A stretch of 64,000 bases of DNA from Frondihabitans peucedani (GCF_039537585.1 NZ_BAABAU010000004.1:62001-126000), one strand, 5' to 3'. Counted from the first letter of the stretch, positions 32,832 through 42,149 are shown. A program made the numbers and translations. The notes: generated from the letters alone by a model not told the origin.

Positions 32832-34917
32832 ATCGAACCGCCGCCTGACGCGCGACTCGCGCTACGGCAGGTACACCGGAGGCCCCGATCCCCTGGCGCC
32901 GCCCGTCGACGTGCGGGAGGCCATGGACGCCATCGGCCAGGACGTCATGGCCGGCTACTCCCCCGAGCGCGCGCTGCGGGAGTTCCTGCGGCGCGGCGGC
33001 CGCGATCAGAACGGCCTCGACGACCTCGCCCGGCGCGTCGCCGAGAAGCGCCGCGAACTGGCGCAGAAGCACAACCTCGACGGCACTCTCAACGAGATCC
33101 GCGAGCTGCTCGACCACGCCGTCCTCGAGGAGCGCAAGCAGCTCGCCCGCGACGCGCTGATGGACGACGGCGACCGCGCCCTCGCCGAGATGCAGCTCGA
33201 CAGCCTGCCGCCGAGCCCCGCCGCGGCCGTGAACGAGCTCTCCGACTACGCCTGGCAGAGCCCCGCCGCGAAGGCCGACTTCGAGAAGATCAAAGACCTG
33301 CTCGGCCGCGAGATGCTCGACCAGCGGTTCGCCGGCATGAAGAACGCGCTCGAGAACGCGTCCGATGCCGACCGGGAGGCGATCGACGCGATGCTCGGCG
33401 ACCTCAACGAGCTCCTCGAGGCCCACCGTGCCGGGACCGACTCGGCGGAGGACTTCGACGACTTCATGGAGAAGCACGGCGACTTCTTCCCCGAAGGACC
33501 CCAGAACATCGACGAACTGCTCGACGCTCTGGCGGCGCGAGCCGCTGCGGCCCAGCGGATGCGCAACTCGATGACGCAGGAGCAGCGCGACGAACTCGAC
33601 GCACTCGCCCAGCAGGCCTTCGGCTCCCCCGCCCTGATGGACTCCCTTGCGCAGCTCGACGAGAACCTCCAGGCCCTCCGGCCCGGGGAGGATTGGGGAG
33701 GCTCGGAGTCGATGGACGGCGAGCAGGGCCTCGGCCTCGGCGACGGGACCGGCGTCTTCCAAGACATCGCCGACCTCGACGCCCTCGCCGAGCAGCTCGC
33801 CCAGTCGCACAACGGCAGCCAGCTCGACGACCTCGACCTCGAGAAGCTCACGAAGCAGCTCGGCGGCGAGGCCGCCGTCGATGCCCGGACCCTGCAGCAG
33901 CTCGAGAAGGCGCTGCGCGACTCCGGCACGATGAAGCGCGGCAGCGACGGCAGCCTCAAGCTCACGCCGAAGGCCATGCGCGAGCTCGGCAAGGCCCTCC
34001 TCCGCGACGTCGCGTCGTCGCTGTCCGGCCGTCAGGGCAACCGCGACATCCGTCAGGCCGGCGCCGCGGGCGAGCGCTCCGGGGCGACCCGCGAGTGGGC
34101 GTTCGGCGACACCGAGCCGTGGGACGTCACCCGCACCATCACGAACGCCATCACCCGCACCGCCGCCGGCCGCACGTCGGGTGGCGGCTCGGGCGCCGGT
34201 GTCCGCATCGAGATCGGCGACGTCGAGGTCCAGGAGACGGAGGCTCGCACCCAGGCCTGTGTCGCCCTCCTCGTCGACACGTCGTTCTCGATGGCGATGG
34301 AGAACCGCTGGGTGCCGATGAAGCGCACCGCCCTCGCGCTGCACACTCTCATCACGAGCCGGTTCCGGGGCGACGAGCTCCAGCTCATCGGCTTCGGCCG
34401 GCACGCTGAGGTCATGGACATCGAGCAGCTCGTCGGCCTCGACGCGCAGTGGGACAAGGGCACGAACCTCCACCACGCGCTCCTGCTCGCGAACCGCCAC
34501 TTCCGGAAGCACCCCAACATGCAGCCGGTCCTGCTCATCGTCACCGACGGCGAGCCCACGTCCCACCTCGAGCCGGGCGGCGACGTGTACTTCAACTACC
34601 CGCCCGACCCGCTGACCGTCGCCTACGCCGTGCGCGAGCTCGACAACTCGAGGCGGCTGGGAGCCCACACGACGCTCTTCCGCCTCGGCGACGATCCTGG
34701 CCTCGCGCGCTTCATCGACGCGATGGCGAGGCGGGTGGACGGCACCGTCGTGGCACCGGAGGCCGACGACCTCGGCGCTGCCGTGGTCGGGTCGTACCTC
34801 GGTTCGCGGCAGGCCGGCGGTGGAGGCTTCGGTGCTGGCGGTTTCGGCGGCTTCGACTCCGGCGGCTTCTCGGCCGGCGGCGACTTCGACGGCATGTTCG
34901 GTCGCGGCTGGTACTAG
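32824..34917 (+). CDS. VWA-domain protein, partner of the upstream ATPase
   Basis: 697 aa. A long charged helical N-terminal and middle region (about 1-460) precedes a C-terminal von Willebrand A domain. The metal-ion site is intact: D485-T-S-F-S, GTNLHH and TDGEP. A Gly/Phe/Ser-rich tail (GGGGFGAGGFGGFDSGGFS) ends in GMFGRGWY. It corresponds to the ChlD-type subunit in the paired system. The 8-bp overlap with the ATPase gene argues for coupled translation. A large palindromic terminator follows. Confidence 0.85.
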   Translation: MARSNRRLTRDSRYGRYTGGPDPLAPPVDVREAMDAIGQDVMAGYSPERALREFLRRGGRDQNGLDDLARRVAEKRRELAQKHNLDGTLNEIRELLDHAVLEERKQLARDALMDDGDRALAEMQLDSLPPSPAAAVNELSDYAWQSPAAKADFEKIKDLLGREMLDQRFAGMKNALENASDADREAIDAMLGDLNELLEAHRAGTDSAEDFDDFMEKHGDFFPEGPQNIDELLDALAARAAAAQRMRNSMTQEQRDELDALAQQAFGSPALMDSLAQLDENLQALRPGEDWGGSESMDGEQGLGLGDGTGVFQDIADLDALAEQLAQSHNGSQLDDLDLEKLTKQLGGEAAVDARTLQQLEKALRDSGTMKRGSDGSLKLTPKAMRELGKALLRDVASSLSGRQGNRDIRQAGAAGERSGATREWAFGDTEPWDVTRTITNAITRTAAGRTSGGGSGAGVRIEIGDVEVQETEARTQACVALLVDTSFSMAMENRWVPMKRTALALHTLITSRFRGDELQLIGFGRHAEVMDIEQLVGLDAQWDKGTNLHHALLLANRHFRKHPNMQPVLLIVTDGEPTSHLEPGGDVYFNYPPDPLTVAYAVRELDNSRRLGAHTTLFRLGDDPGLARFIDAMARRVDGTVVAPEADDLGAAVVGSYLGSRQAGGGGFGAGGFGGFDSGGFSAGGDFDGMFGRGWY

Positions 34918-34952
34918 CGCGGCCGCGCCGTCGGCCCCTCACGCCTGCCGCT

Positions 34953-35016
34953 AAACCCTCGCGATCGGCCGCCGCGGTGGTCCTAGGACCACCGCACCAG
35001 CCGATCGCGAGGGTTT
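34953..35016. terminator. Large bidirectional palindromic terminator
   Basis: Perfect 17-bp arms (AAACCCTCGCGATCGGC and its complement) enclose a further 22-bp perfect palindrome, with A-run and T-run outside. It lies between the convergent VWA and SCO1664-type genes. Confidence 0.85.
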
Positions 35017-35047
35017 TGTGGCGATCTCGGGTCCCCGGCAACCGCCC

Positions 35048-35833
35048 CTAGAAGATCGGCCAGGGCACCGCGGGCATCTGCCCGCGCGGGGCCGGGAACC
35101 GCCGCTTCGCGAGCAGCCGGTCGCAGCGCGCAGCGAACGCCCCGAGCTCGCCCTCGCTCAGGAGCTCGCCGAGCGCCTCGCCGAGCGACCCGTCGAGCTC
35201 AGCGCGAACCCGCGCGACACCGGCGACCTCGTCGTCGTTGAGCTCATCGCCGATCCAGCCCCAGAGCACGGTGCGGAGCTTGTGCTCGACGTGAAACGTC
35301 AGGCCGTGGTCGACGCCGTGCCGGTGGCCGCCCGGCATGGCCAGGATGTGGGCACCCTTCCGGTCGGCGTTGTTCACGACGACGTCGAAGACGGCCATGC
35401 GTCGGAGCGCCGCGGAGTCCTCGTGGATGAGTGTCACGGGCCGGTCGTACTCGTCCTCGCCGTCGAACACGGTGCGGAAGCCCTCGTCCGGCACCTCGTC
35501 TGCGGGGACCAGGTCGACGGGATCCTGCTCGGGGTCGAGCTCTCGGAAGAGCTGCACCATGCCGATGCCGAGCGGTCCGTCGCGGAGCCAGGTGCGAGGG
35601 ACGACATCCCAGCCGAAGGCCTCCGACACGAGGTACGCCGCGGCCTCGCGGAGTGACAGGTCGCCGCCGGGGAAGTCCCAGAGCGGCTTCTCGCCGGCGC
35701 TCGGCTTGTACACGACCACCGCGTCGCCGATGGTGCCGAGGAACGTCGCGTTGGAGGCCGTCGTGATCCTGCCCGTGATCTCGAGCGGCGCATTCTCGAG
35801 GGCCTCGGCGTCAGGGACGACCTCGGGAGGCAT
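35048..35833 (-). CDS. SCO1664-family protein (PI3/PI4-kinase-like fold)
   Basis: 261 aa. ITGRITTASNATFLGTIGDA (start of the domain), VVYKPSAGEKPLWDFPGG and the kinase-like FDVVVNNADRKGAHIL and VDHGLTFHVEHKLRTVLWGW mark the actinobacterial SCO1664/TIGR03843 family. The fold suggests a protein or lipid kinase; no substrate is known. It overlaps the DUF3090 stop by one base (TGATG), so it is translated from the same message. Confidence 0.85.
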   Translation of the reverse strand: MPPEVVPDAEALENAPLEITGRITTASNATFLGTIGDAVVVYKPSAGEKPLWDFPGGDLSLREAAAYLVSEAFGWDVVPRTWLRDGPLGIGMVQLFRELDPEQDPVDLVPADEVPDEGFRTVFDGEDEYDRPVTLIHEDSAALRRMAVFDVVVNNADRKGAHILAMPGGHRHGVDHGLTFHVEHKLRTVLWGWIGDELNDDEVAGVARVRAELDGSLGEALGELLSEGELGAFAARCDRLLAKRRFPAPRGQMPAVPWPIF

Positions 35834-36402
35834 CAGAGGTCGTCGGGCTGCGAGTGGACGTGGCCCTCAGGATCGATGGGCGAACCGCACACGGGGCAGA
35901 TCGGCCGGCCCGCCCCGACCACCTCGAGGGTCCGCTTCGCGAACGCCCGGGCGGTGCCGACGGGGATCCTGACCAGCATCACCTCCGGCGGCTCGACCTC
36001 GATGGCCTCGTCGCTGCCGAAGAACTCCTCGGCGTCGGCCTCGTCGACCTCGATGATCGGGTACGCCTCGATGACGACCTGAGCTGTGGTCGGATCCCAG
36101 CCGAGGCTGAGGGCGCCGGTGCGGAACTCGGGCTCGACGGGCTGCTCCAGCGGGTCGTTGTCGACGAGCTCGACCGGAGTCGCCGAGGGCACGCTGATCG
36201 GGTTGCCCTCCTGCGACATGAGCTGGTCGAGGATCTCCTCGATCTTCTCGGCGAGGAGGGCCGACTGCTCCTTCTCGAGCGCGACGCTCACGAGCCGCGA
36301 ACCGGCTCGCGCCTGGAGGTAGAAGGAGCGCTGGCCGGGCTGGCCGACGGTGCCGACGACGACTCGATCCGGCCAGTCGAAGCCGTGGACGATGGTGGGC
36401 AT
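35833..36402 (-). CDS. DUF3090 (TIGR03847) family protein
   Basis: 189 aa. Starts MPTIVHGFDWPDRVVVGTVG, conserved in DUF3090, and ends with a small zinc-ribbon-like element, CPVCGSPIDPEGHVH. Middle gene of the three-gene actinobacterial unit phosphatase-DUF3090-SCO1664. Function unknown; probably an adaptor for the two catalytic neighbours. Confidence 0.85.
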   Translation of the reverse strand: MPTIVHGFDWPDRVVVGTVGQPGQRSFYLQARAGSRLVSVALEKEQSALLAEKIEEILDQLMSQEGNPISVPSATPVELVDNDPLEQPVEPEFRTGALSLGWDPTTAQVVIEAYPIIEVDEADAEEFFGSDEAIEVEPPEVMLVRIPVGTARAFAKRTLEVVGAGRPICPVCGSPIDPEGHVHSQPDDL

Positions 36403-36411
36403 GCGCTTATC

Positions 36412-37122
36412 CTACGAGCGCGCCGTCGAGGGCGTCTCAGGGTTCCCGGCGCCTCCGCCGACCGGGGCGTCGGCAGCGGGAGGAGCGGCCGCCAGCCACG
36501 AGAGATCGCCCGAGTCGGTGTTGGTGGAGACGACGTCGGGCCGCTGAGCGCCGTAGTGCACGATCGACACCGACGCGGGTCCGACGCTGATGCGCTGGAA
36601 CAGGTCGAGGTGCATCCCGTACGCGTCGGCGAGCACCGACTTGATGATGTCGCCGTGGCTGACCGCGACCCAGACGGCGCGAGGACCGTGCTCGGCCTCG
36701 AACGCAGCGTCGAGCCGACGGATGGCCGCCACCGACCGCGCCTGCATCGCCTGCAGCGACTCGCCCCCGGGGAAGACCGCCGCCGACGGCTGGTTCTGCA
36801 CGACCTTCCAGAGGTCCTCTTTAGCGAGCTCGCTCAGCTTGCGGCCCTGCCAGTCGCCGTAGTCGCACTCGGTGATGGCGCGCTCGATGGGCGTCGACGG
36901 CTCGGAGGCCTGAAGGCGCAGGATCGCCCTCGCCGTCTGCCGGCAGCGCTCCAGCGGGCTCGAGACCACCCCGACCAGAGGCACCGCGGCGAGCCGCTCG
37001 GCGGTGCGCTGCGCCTGCGCACGCCCGACCTCGTCGAGCCGCACCCCCGGCGTCCTGCCTGCCAGGGTGCCGGAGGCATTGGCGGTGGTGCGGCCGTGTC
37101 GGACGAGGAGGACTGTGGCCAT
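36412..37122 (-). CDS. Histidine phosphatase-superfamily protein (MSMEG_4193 type)
   Basis: 236 aa. Phosphoglycerate-mutase-like: RHGRT (catalytic His8), SSPLERCRQTA, ECDYGDWQGR and SHGD near residue 150. It is the family described as 'MSMEG_4193 putative phosphomutase', always beside DUF3090 and SCO1664. Likely a phosphatase. First gene of the trio; the next stop-start is 9 bp away. C-terminal 30 residues are Pro/Ala-rich. Confidence 0.85.
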   Translation of the reverse strand: MATVLLVRHGRTTANASGTLAGRTPGVRLDEVGRAQAQRTAERLAAVPLVGVVSSPLERCRQTARAILRLQASEPSTPIERAITECDYGDWQGRKLSELAKEDLWKVVQNQPSAAVFPGGESLQAMQARSVAAIRRLDAAFEAEHGPRAVWVAVSHGDIIKSVLADAYGMHLDLFQRISVGPASVSIVHYGAQRPDVVSTNTDSGDLSWLAAAPPAADAPVGGGAGNPETPSTARS

Positions 37123-37186
37123 GCACCCAGCCTACGTCGGCACCGGGTTGGTGCCGGTCGGTCGGTCGGGCGCTCGGTCGGTGTCG

Positions 37187-37534
37187 CTAGGCCGCCGGGA
37201 CCTCGCGCACCAGCGCGACCGCCTGCGACGTCGTCCAGGTCGGCTGGCCGTCGAAGGCCGCCGCGCGCTCGGGGGAGGCCAGGTAGTCGGCCTCGACGGC
37301 GCGGAACGCGTCGGCGTCGCCCGGGAGGCTCACGGCCCAGACGAACTCGGACGTCTCGGGCAGCGCGTACGAGAACTCGATGTCGAAGCCGTACGCCCGG
37401 CGCGCCGGGACCAGGCGCGACCGCCACCACGCGGTGAAGTCGTCGAGCAGGCCGTCGACGAGCACGTAGCGGCGGAGCTGGACGGTGCGGCCGGTGCCGC
37501 TCGGGGTCGCGCCCTCGGCGCTCGTGGTGCTCAT
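37187..37534 (-). CDS. Small alpha/beta-barrel-type protein, possibly NIPSNAP-like
   Basis: 115 aa. The central part (VQLRRYVLVDGLLDDFTAWW, then FEFVWAVSLP-like and FRAVEADYLASPERAA) has the spacing of NIPSNAP/EthD-type ferredoxin-like domains. Assignment is weak. The ATG at 37534 is only 2 bp from the 3' end of tRNA-Ser(UGA), so it is probably transcribed from within or through the tRNA unit. Confidence 0.45.
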   Translation of the reverse strand: MSTTSAEGATPSGTGRTVQLRRYVLVDGLLDDFTAWWRSRLVPARRAYGFDIEFSYALPETSEFVWAVSLPGDADAFRAVEADYLASPERAAAFDGQPTWTTSQAVALVREVPAA

Positions 37535-37535
37535 G

Positions 37536-37620
37536 CGGAGGGCGTGGGATTCGAACCCACGAAGGTTTTACCCTCACTTGTTTTCAAGACAAGCTCCATC
37601 GGCCGCTCGGACAGCCCTCC
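37536..37620 (-). tRNA. tRNA-Ser(UGA)
   Basis: 85 nt, long variable arm. Acceptor GGAGGGC/GCCCTCC, anticodon stem CTTGT/ACAAG around CTTGAAA (anticodon TGA), T arm GTGGGTTCGAATCCCAC. CCA not encoded. It lies 98 bp after the HAD gene that is coupled to serS, on the same strand. Confidence 0.95.
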
Positions 37621-37718
37621 CGGCGTGCAGCCCCGTGCAGGATCGCAGCCGGTGCGAGTCTATCCGACAGGGTGCCCGGGGATCCTGCGGCCCTGCGTCG
37701 AGGTCGAGTGCTGCAGGA

Positions 37719-38561
37719 TCAGAGCGTCGCCAGCACCGCCGCGAGGCCGTCGTCGACGTCGGCGCCGGTGACCTCGGAGGCGACCGCGAGCACGTCGTCG
37801 GGCGCCTGGCCCATGGCGACACCTCGACCCGAGCGAGCAGCCCAGGTCAGCATGTCGATGTCGTTGCGGCCGTCGCCGACCGCCATCACCCGGTCGGCCG
37901 GGATGTCGAGGAGCGAGCGGACCCGCTCCATCGCGGTCGCCTTCGTGACACCGAAGGGGGCGATGTCGAGCCAGGCGGTCCAGCCGACGTTGTACGAGAC
38001 CTTGTGGAGGCCCATGCTCTCGACGATCTCGAGGAACTCCTCGAGGCTGTGGCTGGGCGACAGCACGACGACGCGCGTCGCCGAGATCGTCAGCAGCTCG
38101 TCGAAGTCCACCTCACGACTGGTGTCGGTGATGCTCGCCTGGGGGAAGTCGCCCTTGTAGAACATGTTGCCGTGGGCGTCCTCGACCGCGTAGCCGGCAC
38201 CCTCGAGCTTGTCGCTGATGGTCGTCAGGACGTCGCGCGGGTCGAACTCCTCGATGTACACGGGAGAGTAACCGGTGTTGTCGGTGTCGTCTCGGCCCAG
38301 GGTGATCGCACCGTTCGAGCAGACGACGTAGTCGGAGTGCAGGTCGAGCCGCTCGAGCACCGGCAGTGTCATGTCGACCGACCGGCCCGTCGCGATCATG
38401 ACCTGGTGGCCCTGGTCGCGGAGGCGCTGGATCTCGCCCCGGACGGCGTCGCTGATGGAGCCGCCCTCGGTCATGATCGTGCCGTCGACGTCGAGCGCGA
38501 CGAGCCAGGTGTCGCCGGGTGCCACGCGCGCGGGAGCGGTGGTCTCGCTGGGGGTGCTCAC
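37719..38561 (-). CDS. Cof-type HAD phosphatase coupled to serS
   Basis: 280 aa. Motif [10 protein letters not shown], motif II in IATGRS, Lys in GVTKATAME and motif [12 protein letters not shown], with a large C2 cap: a Cof/YbiV-type sugar-phosphate or nucleotide phosphatase. Its GTG start overlaps the serS stop (GTGA, 38558-38561), so it is translated with seryl-tRNA synthetase. A physiological link to serine or phosphoserine metabolism is possible but is only inferred from the coupling. Confidence 0.88.
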   Translation of the reverse strand: MSTPSETTAPARVAPGDTWLVALDVDGTIMTEGGSISDAVRGEIQRLRDQGHQVMIATGRSVDMTLPVLERLDLHSDYVVCSNGAITLGRDDTDNTGYSPVYIEEFDPRDVLTTISDKLEGAGYAVEDAHGNMFYKGDFPQASITDTSREVDFDELLTISATRVVVLSPSHSLEEFLEIVESMGLHKVSYNVGWTAWLDIAPFGVTKATAMERVRSLLDIPADRVMAVGDGRNDIDMLTWAARSGRGVAMGQAPDDVLAVASEVTGADVDDGLAAVLATL

Positions 38562-39823
38562 GCGACCGGCTCCAGCACTTCGAGACCGCCGAGGTAGGGG
38601 CGGAGGGCCGTCGGCACGACCACCGACCCGTCGGCCTGCTGGTGCGTCTCGAGGATCGCGACGATCCAGCGCGTGGTGGCGAGCGTGCCGTTGAGCGTCG
38701 AGACGGGAGCCGTCTTGCCGCTCTCGGTGCGGTACCGGATGTCGAGGCGCCGGGCCTGGAACGTGGTGCAGTTCGAGGTCGACGTCAGCTCGCGGTAGGT
38801 GCCCTGCGTCGGCACCCACGCCTCGATGTCGAACTTGCGCGCGGCGCTCGACCCGAGGTCGCCCGCCGCCACGTCGATGACGCGGTAGCTCAGCTCGCAC
38901 GCCTGGAGCATCTGCTCCTGGAACGACACGAGCCGCTCGTGCTCCGCCTCGGCCTCGTCGGGGTGCACGTAGGTGAACATCTCGAGCTTGTTGAACTGGT
39001 GGACCCGCAGGATCCCGCGGTTGTCCTTCCCGGCAGCACCGGCCTCGCGCCGGTAGCAGGTCGACCAGCCCGCGTACCTGATCGGCCCCGAGGACACGTC
39101 GAGGATCTCGTCGGCGTGGTACCCGGCGAGCGCGACCTCGCTCGTGCCGGTGAGGTAGAGGTCGTCGGCCGGGAGGTAGTAGACCTCGTCGGCGTGCGAG
39201 CCGAGGAACCCAGTGCCGGCCATGACCTCGGGCCGCACCAGGGTGGGGGTAATGAGCGGAGTGAAGTCTTCGGCGATGGCCTTGTCGAGGGCCATGTGCA
39301 TGAGGCCCAGCTCGAGGCGCGCACCGACGCCGCGGAGGAAGTAGAAGCGCGAGCCCGACACCTTGGTGCCGCGCTTGATGTCGATCGCGCCGAGCTTCTC
39401 GCCGAGGTCGGCGTGATCCTGCGGCTCGAAGTCGAACGTCTTCGGCTCGCCGTGCGTGCGCAGCGTCGCGAAGTTCTCTTCACCGCCGGCGGGGACGCCC
39501 TCGAGGACGGGGTTCGCGATGGCTCGGATCGCGGCGTCGAAGGCCTCGTCGGCCGCGGTCGACACCGCGCTCGCCTCTTTGACGCGGCCCGCGAGGAGCT
39601 GGGCCTCGGCGACGAGCTGCTTCTTCTCGTCTTTGGGCGCCTTCGCGACCGTCTTGCCGAAGGCGTTCTGCTCGGCACGGAGGTCTTCGAAGGCGGCGAT
39701 CGCGCGTCGCCGCTCGATGTCGGCGGCGACGGCCGCGTCGACCACGTCGGTGGACTCACCCCGCGCCAGCTGACTCTGCTTGAGGAGGTCGGGGGCGTCG
39801 CGGAGGAGCTGGGGATCGATCAC
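38558..39823 (-). CDS. serS: Seryl-tRNA synthetase
   Basis: 421 aa, the usual length. An N-terminal coiled-coil tRNA arm (about 25-100) precedes the class II catalytic core: motif 2 as [18 protein letters not shown] and [10 protein letters not shown], the [10 protein letters not shown] stretch, and motif 3 as [17 protein letters not shown]. Charges tRNA-Ser and tRNA-Sec precursors with serine. ATG at 39823. Two tRNA-Ser genes are in this window, one 0.9 kb downstream on the same strand. Confidence 0.96.
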   Translation of the reverse strand: MIDPQLLRDAPDLLKQSQLARGESTDVVDAAVAADIERRRAIAAFEDLRAEQNAFGKTVAKAPKDEKKQLVAEAQLLAGRVKEASAVSTAADEAFDAAIRAIANPVLEGVPAGGEENFATLRTHGEPKTFDFEPQDHADLGEKLGAIDIKRGTKVSGSRFYFLRGVGARLELGLMHMALDKAIAEDFTPLITPTLVRPEVMAGTGFLGSHADEVYYLPADDLYLTGTSEVALAGYHADEILDVSSGPIRYAGWSTCYRREAGAAGKDNRGILRVHQFNKLEMFTYVHPDEAEAEHERLVSFQEQMLQACELSYRVIDVAAGDLGSSAARKFDIEAWVPTQGTYRELTSTSNCTTFQARRLDIRYRTESGKTAPVSTLNGTLATTRWIVAILETHQQADGSVVVPTALRPYLGGLEVLEPVA

Positions 39824-39982
39824 GGGTCCATCCTAAGGAATCGCCGTCGCGCTCGTCGGGCTCGAGCAGCACCTGTGGAGAAGCAGAGGCGCAGCAGCAG
39901 GGCACCTGTGGAGAGCGGCAGAGGCAGCCGCTCGTAACACGACCGGCACACGACGGCACTTCCTGTCGAATACGGTTGGGCC

Positions 39983-41008
39983 ATGAACTCCCCCTCCTCG
40001 TCCGCCGGCCCCGCGAGCCCGGCTGCGGCCCGAGCCGAGGCGGAGACGGCCCGGAAGACGGCCGCGGTCGTGTACAACCCGATCAAGGTCTCGCTCGCCG
40101 ACATCGAGAAGTCGGTCAAGCGACACCAGAAGACAGCGGGCTGGAACGAGACCCTCTACTACGCCACCTCGGTCGAGGACCCGGGCGGAGGCGTCACGGC
40201 GCAGGCCCTCGCCGCCGGAGCCGACGTGGTCGTCGCGGCCGGCGGCGACGGCACGGTCAGGAGCGTGGCCGAGGCCCTTCGCGGCACGGACGCCGCCCTC
40301 GGCCTCCTCCCGTCGGGCACCGGCAACCTGCTGGCGCGCAACCTGAAGCTGAGCCTCGACCACCTCGACACGGCCATCTCGACGGTGTTCCACGGCGTCG
40401 ACCGCCCGATCGACGTGGGCGTCGTCGACATCGAGAACGCCGACGGGTCGCGCGACCGCCGCGTCTTCGTCGTCATGGCCGGTCTCGGGCTCGACGCGAA
40501 GATGCTCGCCAACACGAACGACAAGCTGAAGAAGCGCGTGGGCTGGCTCGCCTACGTCGACGCGATCATCCGCTCGCTCCGCGACGACAACCGGATGACG
40601 ATCCGCTACGACCTCGACGGCACCGGCCGCAAGACCATGCGGACGAACACGATCATCCTGGGCAACTGCGGCCTCCTGCCCGGCAACCTGATGCTGCTGC
40701 CCGACGCCGCGATCGACGACGGCATCTTCGACATCGTGGCGCTCCGGCCGGAGCACAGGATCGACTGGATCGGCATCTGGCTCAAGATCGTGTGGGAGAA
40801 CGGGGTGCTGCGCAGGAGCCGCACCGGCCGCAAGATCATGGAGCACACGCCCGAGATCAAGACGGTCCGCTACATGAAGGGCGCGCAGCTCGTGGTGCGC
40901 CTCGACTCGCCGCAGGACTTCGAGCTCGACGGCGACTCGCACGGCCTCGCGGTCGCGATCAAGGCCTGGGTCGACCCGCTGGCACTCCGGGTGCGGGTCC
41001 CGGCCTAG
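39983..41008 (+). CDS. Diacylglycerol/lipid kinase family protein
   Basis: 341 aa. The ATP-grasping glycine motif AAGGDGTVRSVAEAL and the PSGTGNLLARNL segment identify the DAGK catalytic domain (about 25-160), followed by the beta-sandwich C-terminal domain. It phosphorylates a lipid at the membrane, e.g. diacylglycerol to phosphatidate, feeding PI/PG synthesis; sphingosine- or other lipid-kinase activity cannot be excluded. Two CCTGTGGA sites lie upstream (39872, 39905). Confidence 0.85.
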   Translation: MNSPSSSAGPASPAAARAEAETARKTAAVVYNPIKVSLADIEKSVKRHQKTAGWNETLYYATSVEDPGGGVTAQALAAGADVVVAAGGDGTVRSVAEALRGTDAALGLLPSGTGNLLARNLKLSLDHLDTAISTVFHGVDRPIDVGVVDIENADGSRDRRVFVVMAGLGLDAKMLANTNDKLKKRVGWLAYVDAIIRSLRDDNRMTIRYDLDGTGRKTMRTNTIILGNCGLLPGNLMLLPDAAIDDGIFDIVALRPEHRIDWIGIWLKIVWENGVLRRSRTGRKIMEHTPEIKTVRYMKGAQLVVRLDSPQDFELDGDSHGLAVAIKAWVDPLALRVRVPA

Positions 41009-41016
41009 GCCGCCGC

Positions 41017-42060
41017 CTACTGCGGCTCGCCCGCCACCAGGCCGCGGAGCCAGTCGCGCGCCTCGACGAAGGCCGCGTTGTCGTAGCGCGGAGTGACGGT
41101 GACCTCCTGCCGGTCGGCCCGCGGGTACGACCCGAGGAAGATCACGTTCGGGCTGAAGCGCTTGAGCCCGAGGAGGGCGTCGGCGACCCTCTCGTCGAGG
41201 ATGTGCCCGTCGAGGTCGATGACGAAGCGGTACCGGCCGAGGGCGTCGCCGATGGGCCGCGACTGCAGCAGGCTCATGTTGATGCCGCGCGTCGCGAACT
41301 GCTCGAGCATGTCGAGGAGCCCGCCGGCCCGGTCGTCGGGCAGCTCGGCGATGATCGACGTCTTGTCGGAGCCCGTGGCCGGCGGCACGGCCGAGGCCCG
41401 CCCGACGAGCACGAACCGGGTGACCGCGTTGGGGTTGTCGCCCACGCCGCGGGCGAGGACCTCGAGCGGGTAGTGCTCGGTGATGCCGGGCGGCGCGATG
41501 GCGGCGTCGGCGAGCACCCCGACGACGTCGTCGCCGTCGGAGGGCGGGAGGAGCGCCGCGGCCGCTGCGACGTTCGACGTCGCCGGCAGGTGGCCGTGGG
41601 CGGGGAGCGTGCGGTCGAGCCACAGCCGCGACTGGGCGTAGGCGACCGGATGCGCGTTCACCACCCGCACGTCGTCGAGCGTCTTGCCCGGCCGGGCGAC
41701 GAGGTCGAACGTCACGGGCACCAGGTACTCGCCCAGGATCCGGAGCCCGGGCACCTTCGCGAGGGCGTCCTGAGTGGCGCTGACCCCGCCGTCGATGCTG
41801 TTCTCGATGGCGATCATCGCCGCGACGCTCCGGCCTGCGACGACGTCGGCCAGAGCCTCGCCCACGTTGTTGACGCTGCGCCACGACCTGCCCTGGGCCT
41901 CGGGCACCTGCTTGAGGGCGGCCTCGGTGAAGGTGCCCGCGGGGCCGAGGTAGCTGTAGGTCGTCGCGGGGTCGCTCACGCGGGGGTCGCTCACGTCGTG
42001 GTCGGCCGAGTGGTCGGCCGAGTGGTCGGCCGAGTGGTCGGCCGAGTGGTGGTCTGGCAT
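41017..42060 (-). CDS. pheA: Prephenate dehydratase with His-rich repeat N-terminus
   Basis: 347 aa. Catalytic domain from about residue 34 (YSYLGPAGTFTEAAL) with AIENSIDGGVSATQD and NAVTRFVLVG (the T-R-F catalytic motif). The ACT domain follows (SIIAELPDDRAGGLLDML and QSRPIGDALGRYRF); the usual ESRP is QSRP here. It converts prephenate to phenylpyruvate and is normally inhibited by phenylalanine through the ACT domain. The first 33 residues are odd: SADH is repeated four times, encoded by a 12-bp tandem repeat. A downstream start after the repeats is possible. Confidence 0.92.
   Translation of the reverse strand: MPDHHSADHSADHSADHSADHDVSDPRVSDPATTYSYLGPAGTFTEAALKQVPEAQGRSWRSVNNVGEALADVVAGRSVAAMIAIENSIDGGVSATQDALAKVPGLRILGEYLVPVTFDLVARPGKTLDDVRVVNAHPVAYAQSRLWLDRTLPAHGHLPATSNVAAAAALLPPSDGDDVVGVLADAAIAPPGITEHYPLEVLARGVGDNPNAVTRFVLVGRASAVPPATGSDKTSIIAELPDDRAGGLLDMLEQFATRGINMSLLQSRPIGDALGRYRFVIDLDGHILDERVADALLGLKRFSPNVIFLGSYPRADRQEVTVTPRYDNAAFVEARDWLRGLVAGEPQ
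42000..42054. repeat. 12-bp tandem repeat in the 5' end of pheA
   Basis: GTGGTCGGCCGA is repeated four times in a row, then GTGGTGGTC. It encodes SADH x4 in pheA. A multiple of three, so copy-number change would keep the frame. Confidence 0.85.
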
Positions 42061-42111
42061 GGATCAGAGCCTAGGGCAGGATCGCGACGGGTCGACGGCG
42101 CCGGGAACGCC

Positions 42112-42120
42112 TGTGGACAA
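42112..42120 (-). promoter_or_regulatory. DnaA-box-like site upstream of pgm
   Basis: TGTGGACAA (TTGTCCACA on the minus strand) equals the actinobacterial DnaA-box consensus. A second exact copy is at 51503-51511. Each is alone and 30-40 bp from a start codon, so this is not an origin. Confidence 0.4.
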
Positions 42121-42149
42121 CTCGGCGGAGGCCCTCGTCCAGTGCCACT

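Noticed and set aside
42000-42054. Short tandem repeat considered as a CRISPR remnant
   Set aside because: The repeats are 12 bp with no spacers and lie in frame in pheA.
42112-42120. DnaA-box-like site considered as a chromosome origin
   Set aside because: Single box, no cluster, no AT-rich region, no dnaA/dnaN nearby; the same for 51503.
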